Shown here: positions 10,801 to 21,769 of the stretch, in pieces
Layout of the letters: each line of letters starts with the position of its first letter
How positions within the stretch are numbered: the first letter of the stretch is position 1
Assembly: GCA_033807695.1 (NCBI GenBank)
Contig: CM066303.1
Location: forward strand, 1,426,001 to 1,490,000
From: Daedaleopsis sinensis
Lineage: Eukaryota; Basidiomycota; Agaricomycetes; Polyporales; Polyporaceae
DNA: 64,000 bases
Reading direction: 5' to 3'
The notes under the pieces: model-generated
What the model was told of the DNA's origin: nothing
The model's database searches: none
What the model saw: only the letters and a program-made list of their open reading frames with translations
Translations under genes and position numbers: made by a program

Positions 10801-12557
10801 ATCTCCTCCCGATTGATCTCCACGTTCATCTCGGCACACTGCTCCGGGGTCAGCTCCACATCCAGTACACTGAGTGACTGCTCCATCGCTACACGGTGCT
10901 CAACATTATCCAGCCCGACGTCTCTCTGGATGCCGTCAAAATGTCTAGCCGCTACGTCCACCATCTTTTCCGACTTTGACGTGTATCTCCTGTTGCCTTC
11001 GTCGTCCACGTACGCGAGCTCCGGGATGGTGTTGGCCGACTTCGCCAGCGCATTGAGGTTCATCCAGTACTTAGACATAGTTTCCCCTTTAATTCGGTCG
11101 TTTACCGCCACCGCTCTCCTAATGTTACCAAATTTCCTCCTTTCCAGGTTAGCTATACGCTCCTGCAGAGCCGCTACATTGTGCGGGTCCGGGCAGCTAG
11201 TATTCGCCGCCTCTCTCAAATCTCTCTGGAGCAGTTCGATCCTCCTCTCTAACTTCGGGATCAGCGCCTTTGCATGCTTCTTGGCTGCGTCCGCAAGATC
11301 CTTCTTGAAGGTACTCCACACCCGCTGTGGGTTACAATCTGCGGTACGTCCTCCCATCCTTGCTATGTCAGCCTTGGCCTTGAGTCCGATCTTCTTCATG
11401 CACTCTCGGAAGCGTGCATCGTCTAGCACAGCTGCGTTCAATGCCCATCTTCCTTGGCCAGTCTTCGGCTTTCTGTAATTCGCAAGCGATAGCGTCACAA
11501 GTCTATGATCGGTGTCGATACCAGAATCCTCGATCTCCCAATCCTCCGCCTTCTTGTACAGCTCGTTACCGAGATACACCCTGTCCAGTCTCGAGTGGCT
11601 TGCCGTGGCCGCATGGAGGTATGTGTATTCTCTATGTTCAGGTCCATGCTTGCATCTCCATCCGTCGACAAAACGCAGCTTCCTAATCAGCTCCTCTAAA
11701 GCCTCCGTCGGGCCGCTCGGATCCTTGTGCATAGGGAGTCTGTCTACTGCCCCTTCAACTACATTGAAATCTCCTAGGAAGATATCCGGCCTTGCCGCGC
11801 CCCCATCAAATCGCCTTTCCAGTTCCTTCCAGAAAGCTTCGTTATCCGCATAGACATTCGGTGCGTACACATTGAGCACCCGCAGCTTACGGTCAGCCGC
11901 CCACTGGAAGGTCAACATAGCTGCCCGTCCCGGGATTACTTCTTCCAGCTGCACGCTCTCAACATCCACCTTTCTCTTGTTGATCGCGAAAGCAACCCCT
12001 CTTGCCCCAGTCTGGTTGTCCTCGTCCACACTTCCAACCACTAGCATAGTTGCTTCAAAGAGTTGGTTCAACTGCAGTATCCTCTGCTCCGTCAGATGCG
12101 TCTCTTGCACCGCCAATACACCAATATGTTTATCTCTCAGTATTTGATTTATGCAGTTCCATTTATCAGGTTGTCCTGTTTGCTGCGCTCCCGCTGCCCG
12201 ATAACCTCTCATGTTCAGCGTTGCCACTCTCAGCCGACCTTTCGACATTTTCTTTCTCTTCCTCCTTTCACGATCCTCGTCTTCCCTGTCGGCCTCACGT
12301 GCCGCTCGTACACTTTGCGCTCTGGCAGGCGCATCTGAGCCTTGAGCACGCTGCACGGTGACCGACAAACGGACACCACCAATCTGCCCAGAGCTACACG
12401 CGCGAGTACCGCCGGTGTCCATAACAGGTCTCGCTTCAGCCCTGGGGAGGCGCTGATAACCAGTACCGAGTGCGACATCCGTGTTGTTTATAAGATTTGT
12501 ATTTGTGTGATGTTCAGTAGTCGCTCTTCTCGGCGCAGGGTACGACCATATCCCCAC
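7826..12557 (-). CDS. LINE ORF2: endonuclease, reverse transcriptase and RNase H, interrupted near its 3' end
   Basis: A 1577-codon open stretch up to the copia insertion, which replaces the natural C-terminus with LTR-encoded residues. A basic N-terminal extension precedes MSKGRLRVATLNMRGY, where an exonuclease/endonuclease/phosphatase domain begins (QETH, NVYAPN, GDFNVV and a final TDHRLV; about residues 108-345). RT follows with the PGRQIFDNI block, ALDQEKAYDRI, a GVRQGDPLS turn and the LLADDTTVFL catalytic box near residue 842. RNase H begins at YTDGSCVNNG near residue 1289. A Cys/His region (CMKCGEVETMQHIL, TECEIPGRQRLWDLV) is typical of LINE C-termini. Translation may start at Met104 or further upstream. 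The host interruption is at codons KKGIQ-L; the rest of the protein is at 2438-2029. Confidence 0.9.
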
Positions 12558-12950
12558 ACCAAGGTGGACAAACCTCCACCTGGCCGACGTTCAGTCCCTT
12601 CAAAGCACAATCGTCAGGACCTTTGCTTCACGCGCGACTCGTCGTACCTGAATAGGCAGCCGCATAGACATCTGGGCTTTCCTGGCTCGTAAGACAGTAT
12701 ATTTGGGCCCAGACGGACCTCCTTGGCCGTGCGTTAACGTGCTTCGCGCGGCCAAGGTATCGAGTTTAACGCGTGTTGGTCATGCACGCGCAATGCCAAG
12801 CCGGTATGCCAAGAACAGGAGAGTATCATTTGCAACCATCATCATCGTCGTACACATACACAAGTCTCTTCGCTTACAGGCGGAGCAGCCATCGAGATAC
12901 GGGCACAAGCAGACACTAGAATTTCTCTACTTTTCTCCTTATTCCTTGCC

Positions 12951-15191
12951 TTAGAAGGCCGAGCCGCCGCCTCGTCCGCGCCCGATCCATCCGCCTCTCT
13001 TCCCTCCGCGGCCACCGCTTTGTCCGCCGCCGCGTCCTCGCGGTCCCTGCGCGTCCCAGCTCGGCGTCGTGTCCGATTCCTGTCTACCGCGACCGCCTCC
13101 ACCTTGACCTCCTCGACCCCAGCCAGTACCTCCCCGGCCGCGCGACTGCTGGACGTTGTTGGTGATGCGGTCACCGGCGACCCTGCTTGGGCCGGCTGCG
13201 CTTTGTTGTCTCGGTGGCATATAGCGAGGGCCGCGCCAGCCTTCGAGAGATGGGTAGCGACATCCTGAGGCGGGATGGTCGCTACTGTGACAGATGTTGC
13301 AGTGGTGGTGAACGTGGAGGGCGGGGTCGTTGTAACCGTCTGAGAAGTCCAGCTGTCGGAGTGCTGCGACAAGAGCCCGCCATGCGGTCGTGGACGATCC
13401 GAGATTGTCGACGTAAAGGTTCGCGATGATCTGCCCATCTCGGAGCATCGGTATGTCGACACTCAGCGTCTCGAAGATATAGTCAACTGCCAGGTCGATA
13501 GGGAGTGTGAGGTCGTCGGCAAGGACATCATGCATCCATGCCGTGAACGCCGCGCGGCCATTAGTCTCCACGGTCCTCCTGATCATCGAATCGATCTGAT
13601 CGCCGACCGACTCGAGGAATCCTCCCAGTGTAAGGAGGTGTTGGGGGGTAGCGAGCGTCCTCGGTCGCGTAAAGAAAGTGATATCTGGCGTGGAGAATAG
13701 TTGCTCGCGGACTAGAATCTCGGCGGCATTTGGGGTCAGCCTGCGGACGGTCCATGTGATTGGGAGGGGCGCTCCTTGTTGACGGACGCGGGGGAGCCTC
13801 GGCGCGACAATGCTGAAGTCAGTGTCGCCCGTGACAGCCGTGATGACCGCACGGATGCGTCGCGATACCTCCGAGGCCTGCTCGTGTTCGAAAGGTTCAA
13901 CCTGCCCGGGGACTTGGATGAAGACTACTGTGCCGCGTGGGTCGCGCGCAACATCTCGCAGGAAGATCGGATCGAGACCCGCGACGATCGCCGCCGGGTC
14001 GTTAAAGTGAATGCGGGGGAATCCGTCCTGCGGGCGTATAACCGTGCTCGGGTTAGCAACGCTTTGCGTGGTGAGAGTCTCCTCGTCCAGCTCCAGGTCC
14101 CCATGTTCCGTGCGCCCGCCGCCTCCTCGGATCGTGAACGGGCCCGGGCTACTAGTTGAGTAGGCGTCCTTCGATGCGGCCTGGAGGTCCTTGAGTGAGG
14201 GGGGTTGTCCACGCGCCGGAGTCGCAGTGGGCAGCCACGACGGAGTACCTGCAGGGTCTCGTCCCCGAGAGAAATGGGCCGGCGACGGTGTGGTCGACCT
14301 TTTCGTCTCGTCCATATCAAAGTCGACGGAGTTGGACGGGAGCTGAGACCTCTGCACTTGCTGCGTGAATCGTTCTACGTTCCGGCCCTCGCGCTCACGA
14401 CGCTGACGCTCCGCGAGCATACGCGTCCGGTTCTGGTATGCGCGAAGACGCTCCCAGCGGAGGTCGCTATCTGAGATCAGTTCCCTGGTCGGCATCGCCA
14501 GGCCCCGGGCAATTTGCTCCCGTTCATAGCGCGTGCCGAAGTTTTCAGCGAGCAGAATGGGTCGCTCGCCTTCCGCGACTGGGCGCAGGCGCGGGACTGG
14601 GTGCCCAGCAGGCGGCGGCATGGCCCTCGGGTTCGCGCGCCGCCACGCCCTCATCTCCTCCTGCGCCGTGTTGACTGGGGATCTGGTGTCGAACTGTCCC
14701 GCGAGATCGTCGCCCGCCTCGAGGAGGTCCAAAGGGAGGTCCAAGATTTCATCGGCATGTTCGCGGGTCTCCGACGGTACCGGTGTATCGACGTCCATTT
14801 CCGCCGCGCCGCGCGTCGTTTCAGACGGAGCCCCGGATGGATCCCGCGACGGGTCATGATAGACGGTGGTAAGAGGCTCGCGGGCAGCCAAGGGGGCCTT
14901 GTGCGGGGCGCGCGGGGCGCGCGGGTGGTCATCTCCTCCTGTCCGAGGCGTCGCTGGCAGCTGCGCGCCGACGTCCCTGCGTGGTCGGGTGTCGGGTGGG
15001 GGCGGGAGCGCCATGGTGGGCGTACTGGTAAAGGTCATGAGGCCGCTGTCCTTCGCCGACTTGTTCGCGCCGCTCAGCATCTTCCCCTCTGCTGCCGCAC
15101 GCATTTTGGCCTTCTCGTAAAGTTTCCTCGCTCCGGGGCCCAGAGTGTTCGGGTCGAGAGTCTTGGTCGGCCTCGGCGGACCATTGCGCAT
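12951..15191 (-). CDS. LINE ORF1, gag-like RNA-binding protein
   Basis: A 746-residue frame upstream of ORF2 in element order. The N-terminal half is Pro/Arg-rich and probably disordered. Near the C-terminus is a CCHC zinc knuckle (CNICHSSDHPASGC), followed by a Gly/Arg tail with many RGG and GRGG units, typical of a nucleic-acid chaperone that packages LINE RNA. The first Met is used as start, but the same frame stays open for about 100 codons upstream, to a TAG at 15504-15506, so a non-AUG or upstream start is possible. ORF1 and ORF2 are separated by about 0.4 kb. Confidence 0.8.
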   Translation of the reverse strand: MRNGPPRPTKTLDPNTLGPGARKLYEKAKMRAAAEGKMLSGANKSAKDSGLMTFTSTPTMALPPPPDTRPRRDVGAQLPATPRTGGDDHPRAPRAPHKAPLAAREPLTTVYHDPSRDPSGAPSETTRGAAEMDVDTPVPSETREHADEILDLPLDLLEAGDDLAGQFDTRSPVNTAQEEMRAWRRANPRAMPPPAGHPVPRLRPVAEGERPILLAENFGTRYEREQIARGLAMPTRELISDSDLRWERLRAYQNRTRMLAERQRREREGRNVERFTQQVQRSQLPSNSVDFDMDETKRSTTPSPAHFSRGRDPAGTPSWLPTATPARGQPPSLKDLQAASKDAYSTSSPGPFTIRGGGGRTEHGDLELDEETLTTQSVANPSTVIRPQDGFPRIHFNDPAAIVAGLDPIFLRDVARDPRGTVVFIQVPGQVEPFEHEQASEVSRRIRAVITAVTGDTDFSIVAPRLPRVRQQGAPLPITWTVRRLTPNAAEILVREQLFSTPDITFFTRPRTLATPQHLLTLGGFLESVGDQIDSMIRRTVETNGRAAFTAWMHDVLADDLTLPIDLAVDYIFETLSVDIPMLRDGQIIANLYVDNLGSSTTAWRALVAALRQLDFSDGYNDPALHVHHHCNICHSSDHPASGCRYPSLEGWRGPRYMPPRQQSAAGPSRVAGDRITNNVQQSRGRGGTGWGRGGQGGGGRGRQESDTTPSWDAQGPRGRGGGQSGGRGGKRGGWIGRGRGGGSAF

Positions 15192-16745
15192 CCTTTCCTG
15201 TTCTTCCGCGTTGGGCGACCCTTCATACGCCCTCTTACGAGTCGACCTCTCGACAGGAGTATGGTTATTATCGAAAGGAACTGGGATAGCCAGGCCACTG
15301 CGGCGGAGAGGCGTGACATTTTCAATCTCGCGAGTCTGGCCAGCCTCCGTCGTCCCATCTACAGTCGCGACACTTGCGCCTTCATGAACTCCATCGTCGC
15401 GGACATTGCGTACGTCCGGGAGGGGTCTGGTGCGGCGGGGGGCATCGCGAGCAGGAGCGCGAGGCGTCTCCTGGCGTCCTTCGAGCCCGACCTGGTCCCC
15501 GTCCTATAAAGCGACCATTAATAATCGTCAACTACATGATCGCTCGCTCTTACCCCAGAGTTCGAGACAGTACTCGTGTCTCTGCCTGCAACGCCGTCGA
15601 AAAGCAGGCTCTCATGAATCGGCAGTGCAGCCCTAACGGAAGCAAAAGCTCCTCCTTCCGAGAGGAGGGCGGGAGGGTGTTGCTCGGAGTTATCGTTGGG
15701 CGGGGGAACGCCGGGGCCCTGGAGCGCGGAGGAGAAGGAGGCGACGGGGACATCGCTAAGTTCACCTTCCTCGCGCATGCTGAGTGGGCTGCTCGGAGGG
15801 AGCCGGTCGTCGTTTTTGCCGCCATTAGTCCCGTCGCCGGCGTAGAATTCAGAGGGGTCTGGCATGCTTGGGAGTGCAGCTGGACGTGTAGCGGGGGAGG
15901 AGGCGGGTAGAGTCGCGTTTTGCCGCAGCTCTGCAGCCTTCGCGCGTCCTGCGCGCCGTCTTATGTCCCGACATCCGTTTGGTCGCGCTTGGTCTCCCCC
16001 TTTTCCACAGTTCGCCGCTGTTGTCCTCGTAAACAGGGCCGCGACTACGCGCGACGCTATTAGCGTTGGGTTTGCCTTTCTAGCTCGCTATCTGCCGCCT
16101 GGAGAGAGCCTGGAGGTCGGCGCTCCGCACTTCTTCGTAGGCGAGCCAATCGTGCTTGTCGGCTTGACCATTCTCATCGAGGAAGCACCAGGCGTTTGGC
16201 GGCCAGTATGCTTGTAGAACTCCCGCCTATTTGGTCTTGTTTGTACTACTACCACCACGTTCCTCCTCGTGTCCGGCATCTACCTGGCCGCCATTTTGGG
16301 GGAAATTTACGTACTCGAAAGGCAGGATGCAGCAGGGCACCTGCTTCGGCTTAAAGAATTAGCCTATCTAGCTCGTAGAGTATGCAGGTGCGAAGCAGAG
16401 ACCGCTCTGCCCAGTTCCTCGGCTTCTTCCGGTGTCGCCAGCGTCTACTGGATGTCGGACCCGCGGGCCAGCGGGGGAAACGGCCCGGTGAAGGGGCGGG
16501 CCGGTCAGGAGGAGTGCTGGGCATATGCATCTTTCTACACAACGTCCGGGAGTTTCCGCTTTACAATCCTAGATCCCCGCTCCCACCAGCGTTCTACCAC
16601 CTTGTCGTCTTCGTCCTCCGGATGTTAAGCACGACGGGCTGAATGGTATCTGTGCGGGACTGGACATGAGTATCTCCAGCCTCCATATGCGCGCCACCAC
16701 AGCTCGAATGACTGTCTGGTCTCGCTATGAACTAGGTCTCACCTA
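15192..16745 (-). other. LINE 5' region between ORF1 and the upstream frame
   Basis: This is element DNA by position. It contains a 115-codon minus-strand frame (15865-15518, Ser/Pro/Glu-rich) in a different frame from ORF1, and nothing I can assign. It may be 5' UTR or a decayed extension of ORF1. Confidence 0.35.
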
Positions 16746-17375
16746 TTACCCGGATTTGTTCGAGACAGAGGTCGCTAGTAACTTAGCGGCTCTTCTCGCT
16801 CTTCTTAGCTCCTCTCTCGACGGGTAGACAGGGTTGGGGTAGGCAAAAGCCTGAGGGCAGTGTCCCTTGCACCAGCTGTTCGCCTCTTCCGGGTCCCTCT
16901 GGACCTCTACGTCTTGTTCAAAGTCGAGAGATCGTGTTTCAAAGAATTTGCATGCGGTGCCGCCCTCATCTTCCTTCGTCTCTACCTCCGTCCCAGCCCT
17001 CCCGAGGGCCAGCCACACCCTTGGGGCTGCGTTCCTCGCACAGCTCGCTCGGAGTTCAAGGATCGCCATCTTCTCAGTGGTCGCGACTACTTTTTCGATC
17101 GTGCCAGCTGCGTGCGGGTCGTATGCGTCGTATCTTGGGGATATCACGTTCGGCCTGTGGTATGCGATCCTGGATACGGCCACGAGACTGACTTCGTCTC
17201 CAATCTTTAGGGCCTTCGCTGGGCGGATGACGACTTGGTAGATGTCGACGGCTTTCTGTGGTAGCTGATGGTCGTTGTCAACCTCCATAGTCCTCGCTAC
17301 CCATCTTGCATAGACTGTAAGCATCCTGGTGTGGGCGGTATGATACCGCCGCGTCACCGCACCGTTTAAATACAT
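16746..17375 (-). CDS. Unknown 209-residue frame in the 5' part of the LINE insertion
   Basis: An open frame on the same strand as ORF1 and ORF2, starting MYLNGAVTRRYHTAHTRM and ending SVSNKSG. The middle holds a stretch that could fold as beta-rich (ALKIGDEVSLVAVSRIAYH), then an acidic region and a C-terminal WCKGHCPQAF segment followed by a basic helix. I do not recognise a family. It lies inside the target-duplication-bounded insertion, so it may be an additional LINE ORF or part of another element. Confidence 0.35.
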   Translation of the reverse strand: MYLNGAVTRRYHTAHTRMLTVYARWVARTMEVDNDHQLPQKAVDIYQVVIRPAKALKIGDEVSLVAVSRIAYHRPNVISPRYDAYDPHAAGTIEKVVATTEKMAILELRASCARNAAPRVWLALGRAGTEVETKEDEGGTACKFFETRSLDFEQDVEVQRDPEEANSWCKGHCPQAFAYPNPVYPSREELRRARRAAKLLATSVSNKSG

Positions 17376-19567
17376 CGTCGTTTCTCACATGACAGGGATT
17401 TCGCAGATTGCCGTCGCCGCCCACCTTGCAAGAGAGGCAGGCGAGATTCGCCATTCGGTCGTGCCGAACGGGCCGACAACACGTTTTTGATCAGGGCCAT
17501 GGGCTTAGACCAGTATAGACATAGAAGTCAGGTAAAATTTTAGTGCATAGTTTAGAAGCACTAGAGTACAATGATGCAGTTATCCTGCTCAGTTAAAGTG
17601 CGCGAGCACATTGTCACATAGGTATGAGTCCAAGACTCTCCTCCTAGGAATTTCATGCGCCTCTCCACTCGACTGCCAGTGAGACTTCGTCTCTGAACCG
17701 AGTACTGTCCCGACTACCGTTACAGGGTCCTCAGGTCTCTCGTGGTGTCCAACGGTGGTATCGAGCCCCGTGGGTTGCAGTTGAGTACTAACGACAGAGT
17801 TCAGTTCGGCATTGCACGCCATCTGAGCGAGGAGCATCGTTAGGGAGTCCTCACCAGCATGCTCCCCATGAGCAGACACCAATTCGGGGTCTTAGTCGTG
17901 TCGCTCCCCCAACCATACCGAGGTGGGGCACCTCTCGACCCTGCCGCTCCTTCTCTTCCATCGTACTGCGTCGTATCGCCTCGTCAGTGCATCAGAATTG
18001 GGCTATGCACGCAATTCCAGTACCTCATTTGCGCCGCAATAACTCGCAGCCCTCGGGTCGCATCTCCTCTCCCTTTCGAGTCGAACTTTTCCCTTCCCAT
18101 CATCAGCGGCGAAAGTGGGAGCTTCGACGTGGTCGTCATATCTGTGCAGGGTAGTCGATACCCTCAAGTAGCACTTGAGTATTGTCGCAGTTGGGGAGGG
18201 GCCGCGACGAGCAGATGATGGCGGGGTGATGAGCAGTTCAGCGTTGATATCTCGCAACGTTTAAGTATATATCCCCATTATCGATTGCCGCACCTCGCTC
18301 AACCTCTCACATGATATGTTTACAGACCGCACGGGTACCTATCATCACTATCTGAGACATATCATCTCGTTATCCCGGTACAGGTCTCAGATCATATCGT
18401 GTTCGATACGGTGATCGTCCCGTCTCACCCCGTATCTTCCACTATTGTTGCGCGAGCACTATAGGTAAGTGAGCAGGTCTGACTCACACCAGGGAGCTCC
18501 CGCTCAGCTCATACTCCAGAGTGTTTTGCTTCAGACACGCGGACGTTTATTTCGCGCTTCATTATCTCATGGTACCAACTGCATGATTCACGCATTCTTT
18601 CCTATGCCTGCAGGTGTAGAGTACCAGAATGTGGCACGGCATAGTTCGGAGGCACGAGTAGCAGTCTTAATCTCGGCGCACAACTCTCGAAAATCCTAGG
18701 TACTGCATCCCGCCACATGCTCCCGTACTCTCGTGCCTTATCCGTCCAATACATTTCATCCTAGGGTTGTTTACACCCCAAAGGATGTTCGGGGCCAGGA
18801 TCGTATGCGACCAAGGCCTCGTACACCTCCTGGACGCCTTCGATACTCGGGGGCCCATCTTGACTGCCTACATTTCGCAGTACTATAGCAGTGACTCACC
18901 ATGAAATCCATCCTGTACTGCCGACGTGTTTTGCACAACCTTTGCAGTGCTCGGTTCTGCGCAGCGATATTGAGATGAATGTGATTCTCCCGCACAGCAT
19001 TTCCTTGGGCTACCGGAGCGTTCAGATTGAGCTGCCCAGGTAGTGTGTTGGGGCCGGGGCTCGGTTTGTCGCATGGAGTAGCATGCAGGGAGAAAGGCCA
19101 AGCTAGATGCTGCTCCGTAGTCGTAGCTGTCAGGAAGGTCTTGGCCGAAGTCGCCAACGTTCACGCCCTGTTTGCCCCTATTTGGCACTCTCTCTCCTCG
19201 AGGTCCGCTCGGGGACACGTTGTCCCTCACCTCCTCCTCGGCATGGGTTCAGTCATCCTCTGTCCTCAACTTCAGTTGGGACTCTATGCCCCAAACCGCT
19301 CGCAGTGTCCACTAGAGGTTCCGTGGGACGCCTTGCTGGCATCTTGGGCACGTACAATCTCACAATCATCTCCTCCTTCTTGTGCCCTTCTGCACCGTTC
19401 GCAACGCTGGCAGAGCCTTCTCTACTCCCTATATCATCTCTGTCTTTACAGACATTCGTATTCATCGCTCCGCCAGGTATCAAGGATATGCGCCACGGTA
19501 TCAAGTCCTGCTCATGGACCGTGGGAAACCCGTACCACATGGTGGTAGGAGGAAGAGAAGCCCGATC
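17376..19567. other. Unassigned 5' end of the 17.7 kb insertion
   Basis: About 2.2 kb with only short frames on both strands. It lies inside the 14-bp target duplications, so it entered with or after the LINE. I see no terminal repeats marking a separate element and no recognisable domain. Confidence 0.35.
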
Positions 19568-19581
19568 ACCAGTTGAACTTC
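19568..19581. repeat. Target site duplication of the LINE, right copy
   Basis: A second copy of ACCAGTTGAACTTC, matching 1826-1839. The F-box reading frame continues from it into TKDLWVITK. Confidence 0.85.
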
Positions 19582-20586
19582 ACCAAGGATCTTTGGGTCA
19601 TTACGAAACACATCTCGCACCCTCAACCGCGAAGGCGGAAAGCGGCTGCTCTCTCGCGACATTATCCTCCACTCCACGGAGCAATTAGAACTGTTCTGTC
19701 ACTTTATGCTGCGATACCCGGAAGCTCGCTTCCCATTTCTTCGACGGTCGCTCACCATCTCCGTCGAAACCGTCTCTAACAAGCTCTCCGCCCTGCTCAT
19801 TGAAACTCTTGCGTCCGCAAGCCACCTGGAAGGGCTCGTTCTTCCGATGGCAGACAAGCTACTGGAATGCTGTCCTGGTCTACTCCATGCGATAGCAGGA
19901 CTCGCATGCCTTAAACATGTTCGCCTAGAAATGGTAACAAGCGCCAGAGACTGCCTGGAGCTTCTGCAAACGATGCAATCGACCCGCATCAACTCCGTCC
20001 ACATTTACATCCCCTTTCCTGTCCCTCGGCAGCTCCTTATATCAGAATATATCGACCTCCCATACAATCGGGACAGCGACCCGCTATATTCGCTTTCTCA
20101 CCTCTCTGACACTCTGGAGCGCCTTGAAGGGGAATACTTCACTATCGATCCCTTCATCTGCGAATTCCCAAGGATGACCACACTCGTCCTCCACGACTCC
20201 TGTGAACTTTTGCTCTTACTTGTCTCACGGTACATGGCAGCGTTCCCAAACTTGCGTTCTCTCAACTCCATGATCGCACATCCAAGAGTTCCATGGTGCT
20301 CCGGGACCATGTACGATCGCATCGAGCCGAGAACAAGCGAGCACAGCGGACCCATGGCTCGTGGCGCGATCTCGACCTCGTCCAAGGGAACACCGTGACG
20401 CTGTGGGCACTTGGCCTAATATGTCGCGTTCGCACTCAGCTCCGAGTCCCGGTCTATTCCTACACATCTTCCAATGAGGTGGAGATGACACATGGCTTGT
20501 TGATGGATACGCGGCCCACCGAGCTCTCCATCGACGCTGTCACTCTTGAACATGCCGTGAGACATATGTCGGGATTATGCATATGA
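19582..20586 (+). pseudogene. F-box/leucine-rich protein gene, 3' part, frameshifted
   Basis: This continues the F-box frame cut at 1839. It first reads TKDLWVITK in frame. One base too many near 19606-19610 then shifts the frame, after which about 260 codons follow (RTLNREGGKRLLSRDIILHS, then FPFLRRSLTI and onward to 20398). A second frameshift near 20290-20350 leads to a C-terminal frame ending at 20586 (WRDLDLVQGNTVTLWALGLI). Each block aligns by eye with the intact paralogue at 21770-23220 (for example LSRDIILHSTEQLELF against LSRPVTLRTSEDVLSF). At least two frameshifts plus the LINE insertion show that the gene has decayed. Weak similarity to the paralogue's last exon may extend to about 21046. 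Confidence 0.75.
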
Positions 20587-21769
20587 TTTGTTACGACGTT
20601 GCAACTCACTTCCGTGGAGGTTCGCGCCCGCACGACGGCAGTAGAGGAGAAGATTGATTCCGTACGTCGGCAAATTCTGCGTGTCTTTGTATCTGGCTCT
20701 AGGTAGCTGATGTCCAGCCTACAGCTCATTTCCATATGCCACATAGCACCTCCCTCACCGCACTGTACGACTTTGACTTTCAGTATCACGATCGACTGCG
20801 AGCATGCCGTCGCTTGGCGACATACCCCCCGTGTCCGATGCAAAATGATGAAAAGCCACTTTGTGATATTATGGAGGAGGTATCCGCGCAAGTTCTGCAA
20901 TCCATTCCCGCGTGGCAACATATCGTGTTCCATGTCCACCACGAGCATAGACCTAGTACTTCGTCATATTCGGATGAAATCCACATCGGCGGTACGTAGA
21001 CCATTGGTACGGAAAGTGTCGCAAAGGACCGATGTCGCGCGATAGAGATGCAAACCATCCGCGAGTGAAGGAAAGAAACTGGGAGATGTCGATCTCGGAG
21101 TTCGGGCTCGAGATCTGTGGCTCAGTGCATCACATGCTAACTGAACGGATGCCCGCGAACAATGCTTCGTCTGCTCGCTGCTCGAGCCTCGTTCGTTCAT
21201 AAATTGATTAGATGGTCCACTACTTTGCATGTAACCCTAGACTACAGATGTGAAACTCAGAAACGCAGTGTGTCTATGATGTTCTCTCTCGTGAGCACTG
21301 TGACCTCTAGTCTGACCCTTGTGACTTGGTTGGCCACTATGATGACGCGCTCGGGATAGTAGGCATGGAGGGGACAGAGGGCACGACGTGGACTTTGCAG
21401 GAACGACAGCACCGACGCCGGAGGGGAAGGTGCTAACGCGGGGGCACCGACAGAAGGCGTAGAAGGGGGCTCACCGCGGACGCATCAATCGACGGGGCGC
21501 TGACAGTGGTCAGGAGCATAGTCGTCGCCGGGGTGGCGAGACTAGGCGTCGCGATCGCGGAAGATGAGCAAGGCTTCGGCGAGGCGAGCAACGGGTGTAA
21601 GCGCTTTGAGGTGTGCGGCGACGGTGTTGTAGGTGTAGGGACAATGCTGACATAGATCTGATAGATTTCTAACTCCTAAGATACTGTCAGAGACAACGAA
21701 AGTGAGTAACTCCTCTAATGCACAGCTTTGGTAGCATACGTACCATAATCGCGCCCGCAACCAACCTGC
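20587..21769. other. Decayed F-box 3' sequence and intergenic DNA
   Basis: The left 450 bp probably hold the rest of the F-box pseudogene. A 72-codon minus frame at 21760-21542 could be an unrecognised extra exon of the next F-box gene, but I cannot support that. Confidence 0.3.

Larger units (their letters stand above)
1840..19567 (-). mobile_element. Tad1-like LINE (non-LTR retrotransposon), itself split by a copia element
   Basis: The element lies on the minus strand. Its 3' poly-A end is at 1840-1856, ORF2 is at 12557-7826 and resumes at 2438-2029, ORF1 is at 15191-12951, and a further 209-codon frame is at 17375-16746. Identical 14-bp target duplications flank 1840 and 19567. Removing the 5.4 kb copia insertion and its duplicated target leaves about 12.3 kb, long for a fungal LINE, so the 5' part (about 17.4-19.57 kb) could include other inserted DNA. 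The order gag-like ORF1, then apurinic endonuclease, RT and RNase H fits the Tad1 clade known from fungi. Apart from the copia insertion ORF2 is open throughout, so the copy is fairly young. The exact 5' end is inferred from the target duplication. Confidence 0.8.

Noticed and set aside
14514..15509. 331-codon plus-strand frame
   Set aside because: Antisense to LINE ORF1, Arg-rich with no recognisable motif.
21542..21760. 72-codon minus frame as a third exon of the F-box gene at 21770-23220
   Set aside because: Would need an intron removing the clear stop at 21770; no matching donor with frame support was found.
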